From Clostridia bacterium (GTDB lineage: Bacteria; Bacillota; Clostridia; Christensenellales; Aristaeellaceae), in the NCBI GenBank assembly GCA_017458865.1, contig JAFSZW010000129.1, positions 1 to 20,602 on the forward strand: DNA of 20,602 bases, written 5' to 3'. Made by a program: the position numbers and the translations under genes. The notes beneath the pieces are model-generated. The model searched no databases and was not told the origin of the DNA. It saw nothing but the letters and a program-made list of their open reading frames with translations. Positions within the stretch are counted from its first letter, which is position 1. Every line of letters starts with the position of its first letter. Below, piece by piece: positions 1 through 7,324 of the stretch.

Positions 1-2002
1 GGATCTCCGCCCAGTCGGGCGTCATGACCACGGTATTGAACCCGCGGGCATCCTCAAGGTTCATAAACGCAAAGTCCGCATCCGCGCCCATCAGGAGCCG
101 TGCAAGCTGCACCGTATAGGTCTTGAGCCCCTGCAGCGTATGGAAGACGATCAGAGTTCCCTGAATCTCGTCTTTCAGGATCGGGTTGAACTCGGTGACC
201 AGGGATTCCATATCCATCTCCCGGTACAGTTCCGTTCCCGATGATGTCGTGAGCTCACTGACCAGATAGCGAAGGAGCTTTCCATCCATCTCCGTCATGC
301 GCATCTGGCAGTAATCCATAAAGTGGCGCTGCGGCATGGTCGGCCTCAGTGCACTGACCTCGCACTGAAGGGACCTGAGCCCGTGCCATTCATTGATGTA
401 CAGACTGGCAATGATATCCGCATTCTTCGGGATCTCATTGACCATGCTGCCCTTTCTGAACCAGATAGCGAGGAACCGGTGTCCCTCCTCACCCACATTC
501 ATCCTGAGATGGAAGTTATCCTTGCCAAGGCACCGGACGTCAGATACCGGCTGAGCCGAAAGGCAGAATACCGGCGCCGTATTGCCGTAGCCGACCGGCT
601 GCATGACCTCAAATGCCGTCACGAACGATTCCGTCAGTTCCTCCGGCACAACCTCAAGATCGTATTCCTGAACAGGAATATAGACCTTTTTGTCAACCGT
701 CTCGAGGATGATGCGGTTGACCCGGCTGATCATCTCGGGAATGTTTTCCCACTTAATCGTCAGACCTGCCGCCTGAGCATGTCCGCCGAACCGCATGAAC
801 AGATCCTGGCACTTAAAGAGCACCTCGTGGATATTGATGCCCGGAATGGAACGGGCAGAGCCGACGCAGACGCCATCCTCGCCCTTTGAGAAGACGATCG
901 CCGGCCAGTGATACCGCTCCACCAGACGGGACGCGACAAGACCGACAACGCCCTGCTCCCACTTATCGCCGCAGACGACCACGATCCTGTCATTCATGAA
1001 ATCGACATGAGCCTCGACATAGCGGAGTGCCTCAGCGAAAATGCCCATTTCAAGGTCTTTCCGCTTCTCGTTGTAGACATCCAGCTCCTCGGCGATCTGT
1101 TTGGCGCGTTCCGGATTCCTGGTCGTAAGCAGCTCAACGCTCTGGCTGGCCAGTGCAAGCCGGCCGCCCGCATTGATGCGCGGCGCCAGTTTGTAGGCAA
1201 TGTCGCCGGATGTGGGCGCACCCGTAATCTTGGCCACCTCAAACAGTGCCCGAAGACCCGGCCGTTTCGTCTGTGCCATGGCGCGCAGACCGTTGGTGAC
1301 GATCACGCGGTTCTCATCGACAAGCGGCACAATATCCGCAACGGTCGCGAGCGCCGCAAGATCCCAGAGTCCGTCGATCGCCTCTTTTCCGCCAAGTGCC
1401 AGGAGCAGCTTGAACGCAACGCCGGCACCGCAAAGACGTGGGAACGGATAATGCCCAAGGAGCGGATCAAGCACCGCCTCACAGTCCGGGATGCGTTCCC
1501 CCACCTGATGGTGGTCCGTCACGATGACACGCATCCCGAGCTCCCGGGCCCTGTCAATCTCCGCTACGCTTGTAATGCCGCAGTCAACGGTAATCAGGAG
1601 TTTGGACTTTTCGGCAATCTGTTCAACCGCCTTCATATTGAGCCCATACCCCTCACCGTGCCGGTCCGGGATGTAATAGTCCACCTGGGCATGCTGCTTG
1701 CGCAGCCAGGTCGTCATGATGGCTGTTGCCGTCACGCCGTCCACATCATAATCGCCAAAGACAGTGATATGCTCGCCCTTTTCCATGGCGTCCCTGATCA
1801 CTGCCACAGCCTTGTCCATATCCTGCATGAGGAACGGGTCATACAGTTCCACCTGTTCAGGGTGCAGATAGTTCTCAATCTTTTCCCTGGTGTCCCATCC
1901 TCGTTCGTACAGAAGCTCAAGCAGCTTCCGCGGCTGTTCCATTGCGGCAATCTCCGGCGGTAACTGGACCGCCTGATTTGACTTGGGCAGAAATTGCTGC
2001 AT
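1..2002 (-). CDS. recJ: Single-stranded-DNA-specific exonuclease RecJ (3' end outside window)
   Basis: RecJ is a 5'-to-3' exonuclease acting on single-stranded DNA in recombination and repair. The frame is open from the ATG at 2002 to the window edge (667 codons visible). The DHH-phosphoesterase motifs are in order: DYDVDG at about residues 82-87, VDCG at about 150, DHH at about 161, then RINAGGR, and the DHHA1 motif GGHAQAAG near 404. Bacillus RecJ is close to 790 aa, so roughly the last 100 residues, part of the C-terminal domain, are missing because of the window boundary, not because of a mutation. An AGGAGG lies 4 nt before the start, which is rather short. It follows secF after 138 nt containing two strong hairpins. 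The secD-secF-recJ order is common in Bacillota, where apt and relA often follow. Identification is firm; only the end is unseen. Confidence 0.95.
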   Translation of the reverse strand, partial: MQQFLPKSNQAVQLPPEIAAMEQPRKLLELLYERGWDTREKIENYLHPEQVELYDPFLMQDMDKAVAVIRDAMEKGEHITVFGDYDVDGVTATAIMTTWLRKQHAQVDYYIPDRHGEGYGLNMKAVEQIAEKSKLLITVDCGITSVAEIDRARELGMRVIVTDHHQVGERIPDCEAVLDPLLGHYPFPRLCGAGVAFKLLLALGGKEAIDGLWDLAALATVADIVPLVDENRVIVTNGLRAMAQTKRPGLRALFEVAKITGAPTSGDIAYKLAPRINAGGRLALASQSVELLTTRNPERAKQIAEELDVYNEKRKDLEMGIFAEALRYVEAHVDFMNDRIVVVCGDKWEQGVVGLVASRLVERYHWPAIVFSKGEDGVCVGSARSIPGINIHEVLFKCQDLFMRFGGHAQAAGLTIKWENIPEMISRVNRIILETVDKKVYIPVQEYDLEVVPEELTESFVTAFEVMQPVGYGNTAPVFCLSAQPVSDVRCLGKDNFHLRMNVGEEGHRFLAIWFRKGSMVNEIPKNADIIASLYINEWHGLRSLQCEVSALRPTMPQRHFMDYCQMRMTEMDGKLLRYLVSELTTSSGTELYREMDMESLVTEFNPILKDEIQGTLIVFHTLQGLKTYTVQLARLLMGADADFAFMNLEDARGFNTVVMTPDWAEI

Positions 2003-2051
2003 AAATCCTCCTATGATCTTTAGAATCCGGTCTACATTCTATTTCAGAACC

Positions 2052-2088
2052 TGTGGCCAGGAATCCATCCGGCGGATTCTTCGCCACA
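2052..2088 (-). other. Two-tier hairpin in the recJ leader
   Basis: An outer 6-bp stem (2052-2057 with 2083-2088, TGTGGC/GCCACA) encloses a symmetrical 3x3 internal loop and an inner 6-bp stem (2061-2066 with 2074-2079, GAATCC/GGATTC) with a 7-nt loop. It lies between secF and recJ, about 50 nt before the recJ start. There is no T-run, so it is not an intrinsic terminator. A role in mRNA processing or stability is an inference. Confidence 0.5.
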
Positions 2089-2111
2089 AATTCTCCTGTT
2101 TTGAAACCAGA

Positions 2112-2136
2112 CAAGGGCGGGCTAAGCCCGCCCTTG
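2112..2136 (-). other. Perfect 11-bp GC-rich hairpin just after secF
   Basis: The arms 2112-2122 and 2126-2136 are perfectly complementary over 11 bp around a 3-nt loop. The hairpin starts 4 nt beyond the secF stop codon. On the transcribed strand it is followed by GTCTGG, with no U-tract, so it is unlikely to be an efficient Rho-independent terminator. It could stabilise the secD-secF message against 3' exonucleases or attenuate recJ. The structure is seen directly; the role is inferred. Confidence 0.6.
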
Positions 2137-2140
2137 GTAC

Positions 2141-3049
2141 TTATGCTTTGACCCTGGCCTTGTTCTTTTTGCGCATCTCGTATGCGTCCTTGAGAACAGC
2201 CCATACATATCCATTGATCAGGTTTGCCGAATAGGTACCGGCAACGATACCGATGATCAGGGGCAGTGCGAAGAGCTTGATGGAATCAACGCCCAGGATG
2301 TAGAGCACCACGACGGTAATGAGCGTGGTCGCCGTCGTGTTCAGCGTACGGCTCAGAGATTCCTTGACGGACAGGTTGACAATCTCATCCCGCTTCATGC
2401 TGTGGAGCTGCGGCTTATGGGAATTCTCACGAATCCGGTCAAAGATGATAATGGTGTTGTTGATGGAATAACCGACAATGGTCAGCAGCGCTGCGATGTA
2501 GGTCGTCTCAACGCGCATGAATCCGCGCAGAATGACGGAAATCGAGAGCATAATGAGCACGTCGTGCAGCAGGCCGATGATGGCAGCCAGACCGGAGAAG
2601 AAGTCAAAACGGATGGCGATGTACAGCAGCATGAGAATGGACGCAACTGTCACGCTCTTGATCGCGTTATTGATCAGGTCACGGCCGGCAACGGCGCCGA
2701 CGCGGGAAATATCCACATACTGGATGTCCGGATACTTTTCGCTCAGCTTGCTTTCAAGCTCGGAGCGCAGGGCATCCGTGTTTTCCTTGTCGCTGATGCG
2801 GATCTGGACCTCGTTGTCCTGTCCGACTTTTGCAATCTGGGCATCTGCGATGCCGTTTGCATTCAAAACCTCAGAGATATCGCTGGTATCAAAATCCTTG
2901 CCCATGTTGTAGGTCATGAGCGTGCCGCCTGTGAAATCAACGCCCAGATTCAGGCCATGACCGGTCAGGGTCATAATGAGCGCAATCACCATGATGGCCA
3001 GCGAAACGCAGGCACAGGGCGTCATGCGGTTCTTAATTTCAATGTTCAT
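2141..3049 (-). CDS. secF: Protein translocase subunit SecF
   Basis: SecF pairs with SecD as the proton-driven accessory complex that helps SecYEG finish preprotein export. The 302-aa protein has an N-terminal membrane segment, the LGVDFTGG motif at about 35-42, a periplasmic-type domain, then five hydrophobic segments from about 130. The segment with GYSIN-NTIIIFDRIREN (about 193-209) is diagnostic. Residue 198 in that motif is Asn (AAC, 2456-2458) where E. coli SecF Asp213 and Thermus SecDF Asp637, implicated in proton transport, are expected; the partner Arg is kept (R234, SLSRTL). A GGAGGGG precedes the ATG by 6 nt. The gene starts 15 nt after secD, so the two are co-transcribed. They are separate genes here, unlike the fused SecDF of Bacillus. 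Confidence 0.96.
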   Translation of the reverse strand: MNIEIKNRMTPCACVSLAIMVIALIMTLTGHGLNLGVDFTGGTLMTYNMGKDFDTSDISEVLNANGIADAQIAKVGQDNEVQIRISDKENTDALRSELESKLSEKYPDIQYVDISRVGAVAGRDLINNAIKSVTVASILMLLYIAIRFDFFSGLAAIIGLLHDVLIMLSISVILRGFMRVETTYIAALLTIVGYSINNTIIIFDRIRENSHKPQLHSMKRDEIVNLSVKESLSRTLNTTATTLITVVVLYILGVDSIKLFALPLIIGIVAGTYSANLINGYVWAVLKDAYEMRKKNKARVKA

Positions 3050-3064
3050 TTCTATCCCCTCCGA

Positions 3065-4324
3065 TTACCCGATGTAAAGCTTCTCATTGTTGACGCCAAG
3101 GCCGACAAAGATGTTCAGCAGCTTGTGCGTGATGAAAATGGCGGTGAACATGGAGGTCACAACGCCGATTCCCAGCGTAAGCGCGAAGCCGCGGACGGAG
3201 CCGGTGCCGAACGCATACAGCACGATGGCTGCGATAACGGTGGTCACGTTAGCGTCAATGATGGCTGTCAGGGCACGATCAAAGCCCTTGGAAATGGAGG
3301 AGTCCAGCGGACGGCCAATGCGCAGTTCTTCCTTGATGCGCTCAAAGATAACGACGTTGGCATCAACTGCCATGCCGATGCCGAGAATGATACCCGCAAC
3401 ACCAGGCAGCGTGAGCTGTGCGCCGGTGAGCGCCAGCAGGAGAATGACGATCATGATGTACAGCATCAGCGCGATATCGGCAACAACGCCCATGATGCGG
3501 TAACGCAGCAGCATGAAGAGCATGACCAGGATAACGCCGATGAGACCTGCCTTGACGGCACGCTCAAGGGCCTCAACGCCCAGCGTCGCGCTGATGGCGC
3601 TGACCTCAAGCTGGCTCAGGTTGAGTGGCAGAGAGCCGGAAAGGATCAGGGTAGAAAGCTGGCGGGCTTCATCAGCCGTAAAGTTGCCGGTGATTTCGCC
3701 GCGGCCGCCGGCGATGACGGAATTGACGCGCGGGGCAGAGATGGTCTCGCCGTCGAGCGTGATGGAGATCGTCTTGCCGAGGTTGTTTGCAGTCGCCTCA
3801 GCGAAGATCTTCGCGCCCTCGTCAGTCAGCTCAAAGGATACGCAGGGCTGGCCGTTCTCATCCTGAGCGGCAACAGCGTTCTGCACCATGGAACCTTCCA
3901 TGAGCACGGTGCCGTTCTCATCCACAAACTGGAGGAGTGCCGGTGTGCCGATGATGGAAAGGATCTGGTTCGGGTCGGAAACGTTCGGGATCTCGACACG
4001 GATGCGGTCATTGCCCTGACGGGTGACGGTCGCCTCGGTGAATCCCTGCCGCGTCAGACGGCTGATGAGGATATTGACCGTGGAGCTCATCTTGTCGTCG
4101 AAGTTCTCTACCGTCGGATCATCTGCCTGATAAACGGTATAGACACCGCCACGCAGGTCAAGACCCAGACTGATGGCCTCGCCCCAGGGCTTCAGGTAGT
4201 TGATCATTGTCCCCTTGCCGAATCCGTTCAGGCCCAGGAAGGCACCGATGCAGATGATCAGCAGAATGACAATCAGGGAAATCAGAGAGCCAGTGCGCGT
4301 ATTGCGCTTTTTATTACTCGCCAT
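3065..4324 (-). CDS. secD: Protein translocase subunit SecD
   Basis: SecD is the larger partner of SecF in the RND-type export motor. The N-terminal membrane segment (about 15-33) is followed by LGLDLRGG (about 53-60), a large extracytoplasmic P1-type domain, and five more hydrophobic segments from about 258 on. GMAVDANVVIFERIKEE carries the expected functional Asp (about D321). I chose the ATG at 4324 (protein begins MASNKK, 419 aa) because AAGGA lies 9 nt upstream; the ATG at 4333 would have that AAGGA touching the start codon with no spacing. The small membrane-anchored gene ends 46 nt upstream and secF starts 15 nt downstream, all apparently on one transcript from the promoter at 4764-4792. 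Confidence 0.95.
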   Translation of the reverse strand: MASNKKRNTRTGSLISLIVILLIICIGAFLGLNGFGKGTMINYLKPWGEAISLGLDLRGGVYTVYQADDPTVENFDDKMSSTVNILISRLTRQGFTEATVTRQGNDRIRVEIPNVSDPNQILSIIGTPALLQFVDENGTVLMEGSMVQNAVAAQDENGQPCVSFELTDEGAKIFAEATANNLGKTISITLDGETISAPRVNSVIAGGRGEITGNFTADEARQLSTLILSGSLPLNLSQLEVSAISATLGVEALERAVKAGLIGVILVMLFMLLRYRIMGVVADIALMLYIMIVILLLALTGAQLTLPGVAGIILGIGMAVDANVVIFERIKEELRIGRPLDSSISKGFDRALTAIIDANVTTVIAAIVLYAFGTGSVRGFALTLGIGVVTSMFTAIFITHKLLNIFVGLGVNNEKLYIG

Positions 4325-4370
4325 AAGAATCATTCCTTTTCTTTATTTTGTTGGACGCGGTTGCCCTTTC

Positions 4371-4715
4371 TCATACAAACCCGTCCGATAAGGAAAAGGC
4401 CTGATAACGGAGATGCAGATAGCTGCGTCTCCCCCGAATCACGGTACCGTTGGCATCCGTCCGGATCTGAACGGACCCCAGGGGCACCATAATGCTGTCG
4501 ATCTGATGGAACCGCTCGGAATCATAGCGGTTTCCGCGTTCTGTGACTGATGCCGTCTGCGCAGCAGTAGTGACCGCCGGCACAAGTTCCCGCACTTCCG
4601 TGCAGGCATCGGGCAGCACTTCCTCGTGCCCGATCAGCCGGTCCGCGCCACCGATCAGAATGAGAAGAAACGTAAACGCGGCCAGGATGAGCCATCCCTT
4701 TTGCCAAAGGCGCAT
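4371..4715 (-). CDS. Small membrane-anchored protein of unknown function, first gene of the secDF transcript
   Basis: I do not recognise this 114-aa protein. The start is well supported by GGAGG 7 nt upstream and by a strong promoter whose predicted start point is about 42 nt before the ATG. Residues 1-6 are basic, residues about 7-23 form one hydrophobic helix (signal anchor or uncleaved signal), and the remaining about 90 residues are polar, mixed in charge and probably outside the membrane. There is no lipobox Cys. It occupies the place where yajC often sits next to secDF, but I see no YajC features beyond a single N-terminal membrane segment and do not assign it. Its position suggests, without proving, an envelope role linked to export. 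Confidence 0.75.
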   Translation of the reverse strand: MRLWQKGWLILAAFTFLLILIGGADRLIGHEEVLPDACTEVRELVPAVTTAAQTASVTERGNRYDSERFHQIDSIMVPLGSVQIRTDANGTVIRGRRSYLHLRYQAFSLSDGFV

Positions 4716-4763
4716 TTCCTTTCCTCCCTTCCCGGCATCCGCCTAAAATTTGTGAATGTGCTG

Positions 4764-4792
4764 ATTATATGCATTCACTTCATATTCGTCAA
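4764..4792 (-). promoter_or_regulatory. Near-consensus sigma-A promoter for the secD-secF-recJ unit
   Basis: On the minus strand TTGACG (4787-4792) and TATAAT (4764-4769) are separated by exactly 17 nt. The expected transcription start is near 4757, giving a leader of about 42 nt before the ATG at 4715. The 190-nt gap between coaBC and this unit holds no other gene. Confidence 0.9.
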
Positions 4793-4905
4793 GTAAAACC
4801 TTGTTTTCCGGCTGTTTTGCGCGGCTTTTCCCCTCGTTTCAGCCAGATGAGTACGATCAAAACGGTCATCCCTGGTCAGATCGGGAATCCCCAGAGGCTC
4901 ATCTG

Positions 4906-6108
4906 CTATGCCCGCAGGCGGAGCACCTCATCAAGGATCGCATCCGCCACGGCGCGCTTTGACTGCAGCGGCAGCGCCTGCTGACCGTCTTTGCTGATCA
5001 GTGTCACAATATTGGTATCCACATCGAACCCGGCCCCCGGCGCCGTCACATCATTGGCGACGATGAGATCAAGATTCTTTTTGAGCAGTTTGCCTGCAGC
5101 ATGGTCGAGCACTTTTTCCGTTTCAGCAGCAAAGCCGACAAACGTCTGTCCTGGTTGCTTCTGCCGCCCAATGGTTGCCGCCACGTCGGGGTTTTCCACC
5201 ATCGTCAGGACGAACGGTTCGCCGCCCTGCTTCTTGATCTTCTGCTCCGCCACCGCCTGAGGCCGGTAATCGGCCGGCGCAGCCGCCTGGATGATCACAT
5301 CGCAGCCAGGGGCGTTCTCAAGGACCGCATGGAGCAGATCCTCCGTGCTGGTAAACGGGACAAGCGTCACGCCGGACGGCGTGCTCAGGTTCACCGGACC
5401 TGAAAGGAGCACTACCTCGGCGCCGCGATCCCTCGCTGCCTCGGCAATGGCGTAGCCCATCTTCCCGGAGGAACGGTTGCTGATGTAGCGGACCGGATCT
5501 AGCATCTCCCGCGTGGGGCCGGCGGTCACAAGGACGCGCAGTCCTGCGAGATCCTCGCATCTGTGCAAAAGCCTGAAGCAATGCTCCGCGATTGCCTCAA
5601 CCGGTGCCAGTTTCCCGACGCCGGTATCACCGCAGGCCAGATAACCCGTGGACGGATCCTCAAAATGCACACCAAGGCTCCGCAGATCGTCCATGTTCCG
5701 CTGCGTGACCGGATTCAGGTACATGCCGCTGTTCATGGCCGGCGCGATGAGCACGGGCGCCTGCGTGGCCAGGACTGTCGTTGAGAGCATGTCGTCCGCA
5801 ATGCCGGATGCCATCTTTGCCATGATGTTGGCTGTCGCCGGCGCAATAACAAACAGGTCGGCCCACTTTGCCAGCGCAATGTGCTCGACCGACCAGCGTT
5901 CCGGTCTGTCAAAGGTATCCGTAATGGCCGGATACCCCGACAGCGTCTCAAACGTGAGCGGGTTCACAAACTCGCAGGCGTTCCTGGTCATGATGACCTG
6001 AACCTCTGCCCCGCCCTTCTGCAGGAGCCTTAAGAGCTCACAGGCCTTGTATGCCGCTATGCCGCCCGTGACACCAAGCACGACATGCGGTTTCCTCGTT
6101 GTATCCAT
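4906..6108 (-). CDS. coaBC: Bifunctional phosphopantothenoylcysteine decarboxylase/phosphopantothenate-cysteine ligase
   Basis: This cytosolic enzyme carries out two successive steps of coenzyme A synthesis: CTP-dependent joining of cysteine to 4'-phosphopantothenate (CoaB), then FMN-dependent decarboxylation (CoaC). The N-terminal CoaC half shows GGIAAYK (15-21), the catalytic His in SVEHIAL (H76), PAMN (123-126) and the substrate-loop Cys in GYLACG (C159). The CoaB half starts near 189 with VLVTAGPTRE, then ISNRSSGKMG (209-218), AAAPADYRP (275-283), the KIKK lysine (about K290) and VGFAAET. The length of 400 aa is normal. The start lies 15 nt after the rpoZ stop, with only a weak AGGG as ribosome binding site, so expression probably depends on read-through from rpoZ. 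In B. subtilis priA follows coaBC; here a promoter and the secDF unit follow instead. Confidence 0.96.
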   Translation of the reverse strand: MDTTRKPHVVLGVTGGIAAYKACELLRLLQKGGAEVQVIMTRNACEFVNPLTFETLSGYPAITDTFDRPERWSVEHIALAKWADLFVIAPATANIMAKMASGIADDMLSTTVLATQAPVLIAPAMNSGMYLNPVTQRNMDDLRSLGVHFEDPSTGYLACGDTGVGKLAPVEAIAEHCFRLLHRCEDLAGLRVLVTAGPTREMLDPVRYISNRSSGKMGYAIAEAARDRGAEVVLLSGPVNLSTPSGVTLVPFTSTEDLLHAVLENAPGCDVIIQAAAPADYRPQAVAEQKIKKQGGEPFVLTMVENPDVAATIGRQKQPGQTFVGFAAETEKVLDHAAGKLLKKNLDLIVANDVTAPGAGFDVDTNIVTLISKDGQQALPLQSKRAVADAILDEVLRLRA

Positions 6109-6123
6109 ACAATGCCCTGTTTC

Positions 6124-6345
6124 TTATTTCAGATCAAACTCAATCGGCCTTGAGTAGCCGATGAGGCCTCGGCTGACTTCATCAACAGCAACGCTGACCG
6201 GCATGGTCTCGCGGTCGCGTGCATCTACCAGGGGATGTTCGCCGTCCACCAGCTGGCGGGCGCGTTTGCTGACCTCAACCACCAGAGTATAACGGCAGTC
6301 GACCTTGGAAAGCAGCTGAACGATGCTGGGATCTGTTAAAGACAT
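6124..6345 (-). CDS. rpoZ: DNA-directed RNA polymerase omega subunit
   Basis: Omega binds the beta-prime subunit and helps RNA polymerase assemble. This 73-aa protein is of normal length for Bacillota and has the family pattern: an N-terminal MSLTDPSIVQLL, the conserved SKRARQL (about 26-32), and a PVSVAVDEVSRGLI helix (about 49-62). AAGGAGG lies 8 nt before the ATG. It sits between gmk (71-nt gap, containing a short GGCGG/CCGCC hairpin) and coaBC (15-nt gap), the arrangement known from B. subtilis, which supports the call despite the short sequence. Confidence 0.93.
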   Translation of the reverse strand: MSLTDPSIVQLLSKVDCRYTLVVEVSKRARQLVDGEHPLVDARDRETMPVSVAVDEVSRGLIGYSRPIEFDLK

Positions 6346-6416
6346 ATGAAACTCCTCCTTACTTTCACAGAAGTGCCGGCGGAATCCGCCCGCGGCTGAA
6401 ATGACCGGACACCCGG

Positions 6417-7004
6417 TCAGACATTGTACATCTCGTGCACTACAGATGAGTGTTTGAGATAGAGTTCTCTGAGCTTTGCGTAGGTATCATCAACGGTATC
6501 ATTGACCAGCTGGTACATATACCTGTCCGCCATGGGCAGTTCACGCCTGGCCTGATCCAGCCGGCGGTTCACCACCTCATCTGACTCGGTGCCCCGTCCG
6601 CGCAGGCGCTGCTCAAGCACCTCAAAGGACGGCGGCAGAATGAAGATGGATACGCATTCCGGCATCTTCTCCATCACCTGAAGGGCACCCTGCACCTCGA
6701 TCTCAAGGAACACATCATGGCCGGCCTCAAGCTGGCGCATCACGGCGCTCCGGGGCGTTCCGTACATGTTCCCGGAGAACTCCGCGTGCTCAAGGAACGC
6801 ATCCTCATCTATCCATTTGAGGAATGTCTCACGGTCAATAAAGTAGTAATCCACACCATCCGTCTCACCCTGCCGCGGGGAGCGGGTTGTCGCGGATACG
6901 GAATAAACGAGGCACTTTTCGAATTCTTCAAACAGATGAGCCTTTACCGTGCCTTTGCCGACACCGGACGGCCCGGAGAGCAAAAAGAGTACACCTTTAC
7001 TCAT
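6417..7004 (-). CDS. gmk: Guanylate kinase
   Basis: Guanylate kinase phosphorylates GMP to GDP with ATP and feeds GTP, dGTP and (p)ppGpp pools. The 195-aa protein has the P-loop GPSGVGKGT (11-19), the GMP-binding segment SATTRSPRQGE with the DYYF that follows (about 37-55), and the lid region with RLRGRGTE (about 133-140). Length and motifs are typical. The ATG at 7004 overlaps the end of remA by 8 nt, and a GGAGG lies 9 nt upstream inside remA, so the two are probably translationally coupled. Nothing unusual was seen. Confidence 0.97.
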   Translation of the reverse strand: MSKGVLFLLSGPSGVGKGTVKAHLFEEFEKCLVYSVSATTRSPRQGETDGVDYYFIDRETFLKWIDEDAFLEHAEFSGNMYGTPRSAVMRQLEAGHDVFLEIEVQGALQVMEKMPECVSIFILPPSFEVLEQRLRGRGTESDEVVNRRLDQARRELPMADRYMYQLVNDTVDDTYAKLRELYLKHSSVVHEMYNV

Positions 7005-7287
7005 TAGCGCCAGCCTCCGTTTCTTCCTCGTCAGTCACCGTTTCTTCCTGGCTGTCGAAGCGTCTCATAATCGTCTCCGGCTGGATGGCCGATAGAATAA
7101 TATGATCACTGTCAGATATAATCACAGCCCTGGTCCGTCTGCCGCAGGTGGCATCAATCAGCCGGCGCTCATCTCTCGCCTCCTGAATGATCCGCTTGAC
7201 CGGCGCAGACTCCGGGCCGATGATGGCAATCACGCGTCCGCTTGCAACAAAGTTGCCGTAACCGATATTGATCAGTTTGCTGTCCAA
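6997..7287 (-). CDS. remA: RemA-like DNA-binding regulator (DUF370), TTG start
   Basis: RemA is a DNA-binding protein that in B. subtilis activates biofilm matrix and osmoprotection genes. The core INIGYGN, ESAPVKRIIQEAR and IDATCGRRTRAVIISDSDH matches the family closely. Counting from a TTG start at 7287, the residues important in B. subtilis RemA fall at the same numbers: R18, P29, R50 and R51. GAGG lies 8 nt before this TTG. An ATG at 7292 is out of frame and no in-frame ATG or GTG exists before the upstream stop, so TTG is the likely start. The 96-aa protein has about 20 extra residues of acidic tail (DSQEETVTDEEE...). It follows yicC after 37 nt, which contain a CTGCC/GGCAG hairpin, and overlaps gmk by 8 nt. 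Confidence 0.92.
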   Translation of the reverse strand: MDSKLINIGYGNFVASGRVIAIIGPESAPVKRIIQEARDERRLIDATCGRRTRAVIISDSDHIILSAIQPETIMRRFDSQEETVTDEEETEAGANE

Positions 7288-7324
7288 TGCATAAACCTCT
7301 TATTCAAAGTCCTGCCGCAGGCAG

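Noticed and set aside
2402..4492. A 696-codon open frame on the plus strand opposite secF and secD
   Set aside because: It is antisense to two well-supported genes, its composition (very rich in Asp, Asn, Gln, Gly) is what the complementary codon bias produces, and it has no ribosome binding site or domain.
4844..4905. An 8-bp inverted repeat CAGATGAG/CTCATCTG after coaBC as terminator
   Set aside because: The arms are 46 nt apart and no T-run follows; a match of this size is expected by chance.
7290..7292. ATG at 7292 as start of remA
   Set aside because: It is not in the remA frame; the in-frame TTG at 7287 fits the ribosome binding site and family numbering.
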